Origin: SZAS-79 sp964599095
GTDB lineage: Bacteria; Pseudomonadota; Gammaproteobacteria; Burkholderiales; SG8-39
NCBI GenBank assembly: GCA_964599095.1
Contig: CAZREB010000016.1
Location: forward strand, 1 to 64,000
DNA length: 64,000 nt
Direction of reading: 5' to 3'
The notes under the pieces are model-generated. The model was not told the origin of the DNA. It worked only from the letters and a program-made list of their open reading frames with translations, and searched no databases. The stretch's first letter is position 1. The number at the start of each line of letters is the position of its first letter. Position numbers and translations under genes: made by a program. Shown piece by piece: positions 52,910 through 60,423 of the stretch.

Positions 52910-52989
52910 TTCGACTAGCTCCTTGTGTGAGGTTGGCTCTGTGGCTACCTGGCTCGTTATCTTGACTGTCTCCTCCGCTCCGAGCCTGC

Positions 52990-52998
52990 TGATATAAT
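52990..52998 (+). promoter_or_regulatory. extended -10 rightward promoter
   Basis: TGATATAAT (52990-52998) is an extended -10 element (TGnTATAAT) reading toward the capsid genes. The only TTGAC-like hexamer upstream (52962) is 25 bp away, too far for a -35. It overlaps the leftward -10, so the two promoters should compete. Confidence 0.5.
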
Positions 52999-53022
52999 AC
53001 GGCTTGTAAGATATGCTGTCAA
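52994..53022 (-). promoter_or_regulatory. consensus sigma-70 promoter of the PadR module
   Basis: On the minus strand TTGACA (53022-53017) and TATTAT (52999-52994) are separated by exactly 17 bp. It reads toward the PadR-like gene. This is close to perfect consensus, in contrast to the surrounding high-GC phage DNA, and would give expression without phage activators. Confidence 0.8.
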
Positions 53023-53040
53023 GAGGTCGGTTTCGGACAT

Positions 53041-53060
53041 TTCCCCTCCCTAGTTTCGTC
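53041..53060 (+). promoter_or_regulatory. second copy of the 20-nt phage element
   Basis: ttcccctccctagtttcgtc differs from the copy at 43299-43317 by one inserted base. It lies 65 bp before the start of the capsid operon gene at 53125, while the other copy precedes the terminase operon. Shared position before two operons suggests a common late-gene control site. Confidence 0.5.
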
Positions 53061-53124
53061 CGTAGCCAATCCGGATCATCCGGCTCGTAGGGCGCGTGCC
53101 GCGCTCGTTATCGAGGGGATGGCC

Positions 53125-53598
53125 ATGAGACTCAGCGTTTTCAAGACTTCAACGTCCGCCTGGGTCGCCCTGGCGCTCGGCGCCGCGGCCAAGGCCGCTT
53201 CCCTCTGCGTGACGCTGGCCACGGACCTCCTGGGCGCCAACACCAAGGCGAACTCCCTGCCGGTGACGATGGCCACCGACCAGCCGGCGATCAAGGTCAA
53301 CAAGGACGGCAACTACGAGACCGTAGCCGCGGGACAGACAGCCCAGGCCTTGGGCGCGACCGGCGCCGCCGGCGACTACCTCGACAAGGTGATCATCGTG
53401 CCGGCCACCACGAGCCCGGGCGCCGTGCAGATCAAGGACGGCGCAGGCTCTGCGATCACCATCTTCCCCGGCGGCGCCTCTTCGGTTGCCGACCTCAAGC
53501 CGATCGTGGTCTCGGTCGAGGCGGTGAGCGGCGCGGGCGCCTGGCAGATCACGACCGGCTCCAACGTGTCCGCGGTCGGCGTCGGCAAATTCACCTGA
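53125..53598 (+). CDS. phage structural protein, possible head decoration protein
   Basis: A 157-residue protein of mostly beta character: GANTKANSLPVTMATDQPAI, then AAGDYLDKVIIVPATTSPGA and a Gly/Ser-rich C-terminus. ATG 53125 is chosen over ATG 53119, because the gagggg ribosome-binding site is too close to the first. Its stop overlaps the start of the protease-capsid gene. Ala/Thr/Gly-rich composition and position fit a decoration or fibre-like head protein; no family recognised. Confidence 0.6.
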   Translation: MRLSVFKTSTSAWVALALGAAAKAASLCVTLATDLLGANTKANSLPVTMATDQPAIKVNKDGNYETVAAGQTAQALGATGAAGDYLDKVIIVPATTSPGAVQIKDGAGSAITIFPGGASSVADLKPIVVSVEAVSGAGAWQITTGSNVSAVGVGKFT

Positions 53599-56237
53599 TG
53601 AATAAAAAGAGGCTGCTGGCGGTCGCGGTGGCCGGGGCGCTGTGCGCTCCGGCTCACGGCGTCGCCGGCAGCCGTCAACTCAAGCTCGAAGCTGGGCACG
53701 AGCCCGGGACAGTGCGATTCCTGTCCGACCTCCATGTGACCCTGGGGGATGGGAAGAAGACCAGCTGGGTGACCGTCACCCGAACCGGAACGTTCACCGA
53801 TCCCCGCTACGGCGAGTTCGAGATTTCGCGGCAGATGCTGCTGGCGATGGTCGAGAACTTCGACAAGCGCGTGCTCGGCCAGGACGTGTTCATCGACGTC
53901 GCGCACCGGCCATCGGACGGCGCGGCGGGCAAGGTCCTCAAGCTCACCGTGGAAGGCGACCGGCTTCGCGCCCAGGTCGAGTGGACCCCGTTCGGCATCG
54001 AATCGGTGCGGGACAAGGGGTACGCCTACCTCTCCGCGGAGTACCACGAGAACTGGCAGGACAACGAAGGGGGCTCGAAGAAGGGCCCGGTATTGCTCGG
54101 CGCGGCGCTCACCGTGCGTCCGGTGATCAAGCGCCTCGAGCCCGTGCAGCTTTCCGAGGACGACGGCGCACCGCCGCGGCTCCTCCATCCCGAACTCCAA
54201 AACAAACTCCTCCAGGAGCACGCAACCATGTGGAAAGAACTTCTCGAAGCCCTCCGCGCCAAGCTCGGCGCCATGAAGCTGTCCGAGGCCTTCATCGCCC
54301 AGCTGATCACCCTGGCCGAGGCCACCGTCGGCAAAGTCACCGACAAGGCGCAGGCCACGATCCTGCTCGCGGCGTTCGAGGAATCCGGCAAGAAGCTGGC
54401 CGAGCAGCTCGCCGCCGGCGCCACCGGCACGATCACGCTCAAGCTCGACGTGCCCGACGGCTTCAAGGCCGGCCTGACCGAGGACCAGGTCAAGAAGCTC
54501 ATGGAGGACGCCGCCAAGGCGAACGCCGACGCCGCGAAGAAGCTCGCCGAGAAGCGCGACGCGCTGGTGAAGCTCCTCACCGAGACGATTGGCGCCGCGA
54601 CCGGACTGGAGGACGCGCTGAAGAAGGAGCTCACCGCGGCCGTGGTCGATCTGGTCACGCCGGACATGACCGAGGAGCAGGTGAAGAAGCTCGCGAACGC
54701 GCAGATCGGCATGGGCAACCGCCTGGCAGTGAACCAGCGCCTGGCCGGCATGGGCTACCCGATCGCCGGCACGACGCACATCACGGTCGACGACTCCAAC
54801 AGCGTGAAGGCGCTGCAGGAGACCTTCGACAAGCGCCTCCTGGTCAAGGTCCGCGATGCCGACCGGTTCGACCGCACCGGCGGCAAGCTGCAGGACCAGA
54901 ACAAGGCGCTCGCAGAGGACGTGCTCGCCCAGTACGACGTGCTGAACGCGCGCCGCCTGCGCGAGGAGCACAAGCGCCTGGCGGCCGGCGACGGCCTGAT
55001 CTCCGACGTCTCGGTCCCGGCGATCTTCGAGCGCACGGTGATGCGCGAGGCCCTCTACAACCTGATCGGCCTGCAATTCGTCGACACGGGCACCTACCCG
55101 TTCTCGGCATCGGCGATCATCCCCTACTCGTACCGCGACACGACCGCGGCCGGGCGCTCGGGAACCCGCAAGTACGAGGGTGGCGCGATCGCGCGCGCCG
55201 GCGTGAAACAGGCCTCGGAGACGGCATACCCGCTCCCGCAGAAGCTCGCCTTCGAAGTCTCGGACGAACTGCGCTACCTGACCAGCAACGGCCAGCTCGA
55301 GTGGGACGCGGTGATCGAGAACGTGCGGAACGCCTCGCGCGTGATCGGTGAGGACACCGAGAAGCTGATCTTCGACGAGCAGCTGAACGCCTCGGACCAG
55401 TACGCGGTCACGGCGGTCACGAACGAGGCGGTGGCCACGGCCGACGGCACGAATACGATCTTCGTGCTCGACCACTTCCCGGTGGTACGCCCGAAGCTGG
55501 TGTACGACCTGCAGGGCAATCAGGTCGGCTCGACGCTGTACGCGGTCACGGTGAAGAGCAACAGCGTGACACGCACCGAGTACGATGGCACGGGCACGCA
55601 AAGCGCCGGCCTCTACTGGTCGATGGACTACAACCTGGGCGAGGTGCACTTCGTCGACGAGACGGGCGCGCCGTCGGCGCCGACCAACGGGCACGCGGTG
55701 GTCGTGTCGTACAGCTACACGACCAATGTGTATGCCTTCGACACCGACGAGAGCACCGACGAGACGGACGTGCACTGGGACCGCTTCCTCTATCGCTACG
55801 GCCTGCGCAAAGCGGTAATCGAGGACGACCGCTACTACATGGCCAATTTCGGGCTGATGAGCGGCACGGTGCGCACGCAGATCGAGCAGGCCAAGCAGTT
55901 CGCGGCGAACTTCCGCCGGCCGGGCACGGACCTGCTGGCCGACGGCAACCTGGGCGCGGTCAAGGGCGTGCCGAACTTCAAGACCACGGCGCCGGGCCTG
56001 AATATGGGCGACGCGCGGGTCCTCATCGGGCAGCGCCAGGTGACGCGCTACCGGATGATGAAGCCCTGGACGATGGGCCAGCTCCAGGATCAGAAGAACT
56101 CGGACGGCCGCTTCACGGGCAAGAAGGAAGCCTACGGCGACCAGTTCGTCGTGCTGCACACGCCGACCCAGCTCAAGGCCGCGCTCACCAGCATCGTGCT
56201 CTACAGCTCTTCGGCGCGCGTCGATCGGGCCGCGTAG
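53598..56237 (+). CDS. fused prohead protease - scaffold - major capsid protein
   Basis: An 879-residue polyprotein. Residues about 35-185 match Mu gpI-like prohead proteases (RTGTFTDPRYGEFEISRQML, FIDVAHRPSDGAAGKV, LGAALTVRPVIKRLE). Residues about 195-380 are helical, Lys/Ala/Glu-rich, and look like a scaffold (delta) domain. Residues about 395-879 are the HK97-fold capsid part (GLISDVSVPAIFERTVMREA, YPLPQKLAFEVSDELRYL, WDRFLYRYGLRKAVIEDDRY). The three functions are normally two or three genes. The N-terminus also looks like a signal peptide (KKRLLAVAVAGALCAPAHGV), odd for a cytoplasmic assembly protein. One frame, no stops. Confidence 0.85.
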   Translation: MNKKRLLAVAVAGALCAPAHGVAGSRQLKLEAGHEPGTVRFLSDLHVTLGDGKKTSWVTVTRTGTFTDPRYGEFEISRQMLLAMVENFDKRVLGQDVFIDVAHRPSDGAAGKVLKLTVEGDRLRAQVEWTPFGIESVRDKGYAYLSAEYHENWQDNEGGSKKGPVLLGAALTVRPVIKRLEPVQLSEDDGAPPRLLHPELQNKLLQEHATMWKELLEALRAKLGAMKLSEAFIAQLITLAEATVGKVTDKAQATILLAAFEESGKKLAEQLAAGATGTITLKLDVPDGFKAGLTEDQVKKLMEDAAKANADAAKKLAEKRDALVKLLTETIGAATGLEDALKKELTAAVVDLVTPDMTEEQVKKLANAQIGMGNRLAVNQRLAGMGYPIAGTTHITVDDSNSVKALQETFDKRLLVKVRDADRFDRTGGKLQDQNKALAEDVLAQYDVLNARRLREEHKRLAAGDGLISDVSVPAIFERTVMREALYNLIGLQFVDTGTYPFSASAIIPYSYRDTTAAGRSGTRKYEGGAIARAGVKQASETAYPLPQKLAFEVSDELRYLTSNGQLEWDAVIENVRNASRVIGEDTEKLIFDEQLNASDQYAVTAVTNEAVATADGTNTIFVLDHFPVVRPKLVYDLQGNQVGSTLYAVTVKSNSVTRTEYDGTGTQSAGLYWSMDYNLGEVHFVDETGAPSAPTNGHAVVVSYSYTTNVYAFDTDESTDETDVHWDRFLYRYGLRKAVIEDDRYYMANFGLMSGTVRTQIEQAKQFAANFRRPGTDLLADGNLGAVKGVPNFKTTAPGLNMGDARVLIGQRQVTRYRMMKPWTMGQLQDQKNSDGRFTGKKEAYGDQFVVLHTPTQLKAALTSIVLYSSSARVDRAA

Positions 56238-56348
56238 AGAGGTACCCAATAACCCGCGCCGAGAGGCAGTAGATCACCCGCCCCGGGCCCCGCGTAGTAA
56301 CAGCGGACCAGCCCGGGGCGGCGCACTGAACGCACAGGAGAAGCGCCG

Positions 56349-56987
56349 ATGAAGGTTCCGGTCCACAACGCCTCGAAGTCCCCGATGTACATCGCCGGCC
56401 GGATGGTCGCGCCCGGCGAGACGCGGCACTTCGAGGAGAACGAGGTTCCGCACAAGTACCGGCCGCAGGCGGCCGCCGAAGTGGTGGACGCGCCGGCCGG
56501 CGACGCGATCGACCAGCTGCTCGCCAAGCCGCTCGCCGAGATCCTCGAAGCGGTGAAGACGATGTCGAAGGAAGAGGTCAATGCCCTGGGCGAGCGCGAG
56601 CATGCGAAAGGCGACGCCGCGGACAAGGAGCTGATCGGGCGACTCTCCGAGGTGATGCTCGCGAAGATCCAGACCGAGCAGGAAGCGGAAGACCTGGCGC
56701 GCGAGCAGGCGGCCGCGGAGGCGCGCGCCAAAGCCGACGCCGAAGCCGCCCGCCTGGCCGAAGAGGAAGCGAAGCGCCTGGCCGGCGACGCCGCAGCAAA
56801 GCACGCGGCGCTTGCCGAGCTGCAGGGCAAGCCGGTGAAGGAGATCGTGCCGGCGCTTGCGGCCCTCAGCGCCGAGGACCTCACCACGCTCGAGGCGCTG
56901 GAAAAGGCGCAGGGCGAGTACGCCAGGAAGGGCGTGCTCGAGGCGATCAGCGCCGAGATCCTGAAGCGCGCCGGGGGCCCGGAGTAG
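56349..56987 (+). CDS. phage head/connector-associated coiled-coil protein
   Basis: A 212-residue protein. A small beta N-terminus (VHNASKSPMYIAGRMVAPGE) is followed by Ala/Glu/Lys coiled coil (residues about 100-150, AEARAKADAEAARLAEEEAK) and a helical end. The N-terminal pattern is like small phage proteins found after major capsid genes. ATG 56349 follows caggagaag. It is separated from the capsid gene by 111 bp without other genes. Confidence 0.65.
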   Translation: MKVPVHNASKSPMYIAGRMVAPGETRHFEENEVPHKYRPQAAAEVVDAPAGDAIDQLLAKPLAEILEAVKTMSKEEVNALGEREHAKGDAADKELIGRLSEVMLAKIQTEQEAEDLAREQAAAEARAKADAEAARLAEEEAKRLAGDAAAKHAALAELQGKPVKEIVPALAALSAEDLTTLEALEKAQGEYARKGVLEAISAEILKRAGGPE

Positions 56988-56996
56988 CGCGACGCC

Positions 56997-57629
56997 ATGG
57001 CCGGCACCATGTCCGAGGCGGATCTCGTCGCCGACCTGAAGGCCTCGCTCCAGGACTCCGCCAGCGTTTTCACGGCCGCCGCCGACGCCGATTTCAAGCG
57101 CCACCTCAAGACGGCCGCCAAGGCCTTCGGAAAGAAGCGCAGCCGCACGCTGGTCAGCTCGCTGACCCTGACGGCCGATCAGCCAGCCTACGCGGCGCCG
57201 GAGGGGTTCCTGGCCTTCAAGTCGCACCTGTGGGGGATCTCGCCGGTGGCCAAGTGCCAGCCCTGGGAAAAGAACTGGCCGGGCCGGCTGCCGGACGTGC
57301 GTTACGCCGAAACCGAAGACGGCGCGAGCCTCTACCTGGACCCGGCGCCGACGGCCTTCCAGATCAGCGCCCTGGGGGCGGAGTTCCGCTACTACTACTT
57401 CGCCGGGCACGTGATCGGAAGCGAAGCCTCGGGCACCTCGATCCTCGACGGCGAGCGCGACGTGCTGCTCCTGCGGGCCCAGGCCGAGGCGATGCGCGAG
57501 ATGGCCATGCGCAACATCATGAAGCCGGTGCAGATGCGCGAGGGCATCGCCAGCCAGGCGAGGAACGGCACGCCGGCGGCGCTCTACAAGGCGATGCTGG
57601 ACGAGTTCAACGCTTACGAGGCGGCCTGA
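56997..57629 (+). CDS. phage head-tail connector-like protein
   Basis: A 210-residue protein in the head-completion position: helical N-terminus (SEADLVADLKASLQDSASVF), a beta middle (AETEDGASLYLDPAPTAFQI) and a helical C-terminus. It resembles, in order and size, the adaptor proteins that bind below the portal. Assigned by position. ATG 56997 starts 10 bp after the previous gene; the stop overlaps the next start. Confidence 0.6.
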   Translation: MAGTMSEADLVADLKASLQDSASVFTAAADADFKRHLKTAAKAFGKKRSRTLVSSLTLTADQPAYAAPEGFLAFKSHLWGISPVAKCQPWEKNWPGRLPDVRYAETEDGASLYLDPAPTAFQISALGAEFRYYYFAGHVIGSEASGTSILDGERDVLLLRAQAEAMREMAMRNIMKPVQMREGIASQARNGTPAALYKAMLDEFNAYEAA

Positions 57630-58168
57630 TGGAGATCCGGGTCACCGTCGACCAGGCCAAGGTCCAGGAGGCGCTGACCAAGGCGCCGGGCGTCGTCGAG
57701 CGCAACGTCGACGCGCAGCTCGGCGTGCTCGCGGCGAAGGTCGCGCGGGACGCCAGGCGCAACGCGAGCCAGCTCGACGCCACCGGTGCGCTGCGTGACT
57801 CGATCAAGGCGACGCGCCTTTCCATGCTTCGCTGGCAGGTCGCGACCGGCACCAACTATGCCCGCGCAGTCGAAGAAGGCACAGGGCTGGCTGTGGGCCA
57901 CAAGGCCTACATGCCAGACCCGAAGAAGCTCGAGCCCTACGTGAAGTTCCGCGGGAACGTGCGCTGGGCAAGGCGCGGCAGCCAAAAGCGCACCGACCAG
58001 CTGCGGGAGATCCGCGATCGCGCATGGGCGCTGGCGCGGTGGATCAGGGCGCACGGCACCAAGCCGCACCCTTACATGGCGCCGGCAGTCGAGAAGAACC
58101 GCTCCGGCGCGGCCGAGCAAATCGCCCTGGGCGTGGCTGCGGGGCTCAAGGAAGCGTTCGGCGCATGA
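57629..58168 (+). CDS. HK97 gp10-like tail-component / head-closure protein
   Basis: A 179-residue protein with the features of the HK97-gp10/minor tail component family: VLAAKVARDARRNASQLDAT, GALRDSIKAT, TGTNYARAVEEGTG and C-terminal KPHPYMAPAVEKNRSGAAEQ. Such proteins join head and tail. Begins on the last base of the previous stop (tgATG) and its stop overlaps the next ATG. Confidence 0.75.
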   Translation: MEIRVTVDQAKVQEALTKAPGVVERNVDAQLGVLAAKVARDARRNASQLDATGALRDSIKATRLSMLRWQVATGTNYARAVEEGTGLAVGHKAYMPDPKKLEPYVKFRGNVRWARRGSQKRTDQLREIRDRAWALARWIRAHGTKPHPYMAPAVEKNRSGAAEQIALGVAAGLKEAFGA

Positions 58169-58578
58169 GCGAGCTCGGCACCCGCATGGCGGCGCTCGCG
58201 GCGGCGCTCGCGGCCCGGCAGCCGGCGCGCGTGGTGACGCGCGACTACATGGACCGCGCCCAGCGGCCGCAGGCCGACCTCCTCAAGGGCGTCTACACCT
58301 TCCTCTCGATGGGCGAGCATGGATTCACCAACGCGCCCGGATACAACGCGCAGGACGGTCGCCAGCGGGTGATCGTGATCGCCGACATCCAGGTCGCCGA
58401 GGACGCGGCCGGTTCTGACCTCGAGGAGGCCGAGTTCACGATGGTCGACGAGATGAAAGGGCTGTGCCGCAACCTGCCGGCGAACCTTTGCGTCTTCAAC
58501 CTCGAATCGTGGCAGCAAAGCGGCCAGCTCGAGAAGCCCTACGGGTGGGTCAGCTTCAGCCTGGAGTACGTGCCATGA
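58165..58578 (+). CDS. phage tail-terminator-like protein
   Basis: A 137-residue alpha/beta protein (SELGTRMAALAAALAARQPA; IVIADIQVAEDAAGSDLEEA; MVDEMKGLCRNLPANLCVFN) following the gp10-like gene with a 4-bp ATGA overlap. Size and order are as for tail terminators that cap the tail tube. Inferred from position; a different completion role is possible. Confidence 0.55.
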   Translation: MSELGTRMAALAAALAARQPARVVTRDYMDRAQRPQADLLKGVYTFLSMGEHGFTNAPGYNAQDGRQRVIVIADIQVAEDAAGSDLEEAEFTMVDEMKGLCRNLPANLCVFNLESWQQSGQLEKPYGWVSFSLEYVP

Positions 58579-58796
58579 CGCTGATCGAGGGCTGGAAAGA
58601 GAGGTGGCACAAGCTCTGGAGCATCCGCCTGGCGCTGGCCTCGGCGTTCTTCGGGGTCCTCGAGATCGTGCTGCCGCAGCTCCAGGACGTCGTCCCTAAG
58701 TGGCTTTTCGCGATGCTCTCGATCGCGTGCGCGCTGTGGGGCGCGTGGGCGCGGCTCGTCCGTCAGCCGGCCGTGATCCCGGAGCCGCAGAAATGA
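58575..58796 (+). CDS. holin-like membrane protein
   Basis: A 73-residue protein with two hydrophobic helices (SIRLALASAFFGVLEIVLPQ and WLFAMLSIACALWGAWARLV) and a short C-terminal tail. It directly precedes the lysozyme gene with an ATGA overlap, as a class II holin would. The start overlaps the previous stop in the same way. Confidence 0.75.
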   Translation: MTLIEGWKERWHKLWSIRLALASAFFGVLEIVLPQLQDVVPKWLFAMLSIACALWGAWARLVRQPAVIPEPQK

Positions 58797-59260
58797 CGGC
58801 GCCGAACACCAGCAAGAAGGCAGTCGCCGCCTGGTGCGTGATCGCCGTCACGTGCGTGTCCGGCTTCGAGGGCCTGCGGCAGGCGGCCTATAACGACCCG
58901 GTCGGGATCCCGACGATCTGCTTCGGCGAAACCCAGGGCGTGAAGATCGGGCAGACGCGTTCGGCAGAGGAGTGCAAGGACATGCTGGCCGCGTCGCTCG
59001 AGAAAGCGAACGCGTCGGTCAACGTGTGCACGAAAGTGCCCCTGCCGGACACGCGGCGCGCGGCACTCGTTTCATTTACCTACAACGTCGGCGGCAGCGC
59101 GTACTGCACTTCGACGCTCGTGAAGAAGCTGAACGCCGGCGACACCGTGGGCGCCTGCAACGAACTGCTGCGCTGGACGAAGGCCAAAGGCATCGAGCTT
59201 CCCGGCCTGGTCAAGCGACGCCGACAGGAACGCGTGATGTGCATGGAGGGCCTCACGTGA
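58793..59260 (+). CDS. SAR endolysin, glycoside hydrolase family 24 lysozyme
   Basis: A 155-residue muralytic enzyme. The T4-lysozyme-type catalytic triad is spaced as expected: E26, D35, T41 (GFEGLRQAAYNDPVGIPTIC). The N-terminus (residues about 9-24, KAVAAWCVIAVTCVSG) is a weakly hydrophobic, Ala/Cys-rich segment typical of signal-anchor-release endolysins such as R21/P1 Lyz, with Cys residues that can control activation. It cleaves peptidoglycan glycan strands once released. Overlaps holin and Rz genes. Confidence 0.9.
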   Translation: MTAPNTSKKAVAAWCVIAVTCVSGFEGLRQAAYNDPVGIPTICFGETQGVKIGQTRSAEECKDMLAASLEKANASVNVCTKVPLPDTRRAALVSFTYNVGGSAYCTSTLVKKLNAGDTVGACNELLRWTKAKGIELPGLVKRRRQERVMCMEGLT

Positions 59261-59616
59261 GAGAGCTCATGATCGCGCTCGTGATCCTGCTGGCCGTGAG
59301 CGCCGCAGGCAACGCCTACCAGTACCACGAGCACGGCAAGGACGTCGCGGCCGCGGCCGTGGCCACCAGCGCCTATCAGGGCGCGAAAGACGCCGGGAAG
59401 ACCTGCACCGACAGCGTCGACAAGCTGGCGGCGGACGGTAAGGTCCGCCAGCGCACGCTGATCGATGCGCTCGCACGGATCGCCCCCGCCGTGAAGGCCG
59501 ACCAGGAGGCGGCGCTCAAGGCGTTGCAGGCGAAGCCGGACGATCCGAAAGACCTGTGCGCTTCGCTCGGCCGATACCTGGCCGCGGAGATCCTCAAGGA
59601 CCGGGGGGGCCGGTGA
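59257..59616 (+). CDS. Rz-like inner-membrane spanin
   Basis: A 119-residue protein starting at GTG 59257, overlapping the lysozyme stop. One N-terminal transmembrane helix (LMIALVILLAVSAAGNAY) and a periplasmic helical region with Cys residues (GKTCTDSV, DLCASL). The gene order holin-lysozyme-Rz-Rz1 defines it; the outer partner follows. The spanin pair fuses inner and outer membranes in the last lysis step. Confidence 0.72.
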   Translation: MRELMIALVILLAVSAAGNAYQYHEHGKDVAAAAVATSAYQGAKDAGKTCTDSVDKLAADGKVRQRTLIDALARIAPAVKADQEAALKALQAKPDDPKDLCASLGRYLAAEILKDRGGR

Positions 59617-59885
59617 TTCGCGCCTGGCTCTCGGTGCTCATCATCTTCGGCGCCGCGATCGCGGCCGGGTGCGCGTCGACGCCGGCGCAGACCAACACGA
59701 CCAAGGAGGCGGTCGCCGAGCCGCCGTGCCGGATCGACGTGCCGGAGGCTCCTGTCTTCCCCGCCGACACGCTGACCGGACGCGAGGACCTTTTCACGCT
59801 CGGCAAGACGCTTTGGGCCGACCGCCTGGCCCGCCGGGCGCATCAGCTGAAACTCGAAACTGCACTCAGGGGGTGCACAAAGTGA
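59613..59885 (+). CDS. Rz1-like outer-membrane spanin lipoprotein
   Basis: A 90-residue lipoprotein from GTG 59613. The signal peptide ends in a lipobox IAAGC with the lipidated Cys at residue 20, followed by STPAQTNTTKE. It overlaps Rz by 4 bp rather than being embedded in it as in lambda. Pro content is modest, as in many separated Rz1 proteins. Confidence 0.75.
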   Translation: MIRAWLSVLIIFGAAIAAGCASTPAQTNTTKEAVAEPPCRIDVPEAPVFPADTLTGREDLFTLGKTLWADRLARRAHQLKLETALRGCTK

Positions 59886-60184
59886 ACGAGCAGCGCGACA
59901 ACCAGCACCGCGATGACAACCGGCGCAAATGGCACGTCGAGAAGTCGATCAACGTCGGCCACGTACTTACGACGCTGAGCCTCGCGCTCGCGGCGGTGAT
60001 CTACGCGACGACGATGGACAAGCGCGTGACGGTGCTCGAGAGCCAGCAATCGAGCCAGGCCTCCACGCAGCGCGACACCGACACCAAGCAGGACCAGATG
60101 ATCGCCGCGGTGCGCGAGGACCTGAAAGAGATCAGCCGCAAGCTCGATCGCCTGATCGAGCGAACCTACAGCCGCAAGGAGTGA
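59882..60184 (+). CDS. small phage membrane coiled-coil protein
   Basis: A 100-residue protein from GTG 59882 (4-bp overlap with Rz1). The basic N-terminus is followed by one hydrophobic helix (VLTTLSLALAAVIYATTM) and a C-terminal amphipathic coiled coil (VREDLKEISRKLDRLIERTY). It resembles DUF2730-like small phage proteins in layout. It may regulate lysis or be a tail accessory; unknown. Confidence 0.6.
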   Translation: MNEQRDNQHRDDNRRKWHVEKSINVGHVLTTLSLALAAVIYATTMDKRVTVLESQQSSQASTQRDTDTKQDQMIAAVREDLKEISRKLDRLIERTYSRKE

Positions 60185-60186
60185 CC

Positions 60187-60420
60187 ATGCTCGAAACAGA
60201 ACCAACGGCGCCGGTGGCCGGATCAGTCAAGGCGGCCTACCACGACGGGCCGCCGGAGATCATCTACTACAACCGCACGTGGATCCGCGGCGTGCCGCAG
60301 ACGATCCCGCTCGACGACTGGGCGGCGATGCAAAAGCGCGCCGACTTCGACGAGTTCGATTTCAGGGTGCCTTCCGATCAACCCGCCGCCGCGGCCGACG
60401 CCGCAAGCATCGAGGAGTAA
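60187..60420 (+). CDS. small phage protein before the tail tube (77 aa)
   Basis: An acidic 77-residue protein (YHDGPPEIIYYNRTWIRGVP, ending in Ala/Asp/Glu repeats) 3 bp after the previous gene. Mu-like phages have a short protein of this type before tail sheath/tube genes. ATG 60187. No function assigned. Confidence 0.6.
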   Translation: MLETEPTAPVAGSVKAAYHDGPPEIIYYNRTWIRGVPQTIPLDDWAAMQKRADFDEFDFRVPSDQPAAAADAASIEE

Positions 60421-60423
60421 GCC

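Noticed and set aside
52962..52998. TTGACT and TATAAT on the plus strand as a classical promoter
   Set aside because: The spacing is 25 bp, far from 17; only the extended -10 reading is kept.
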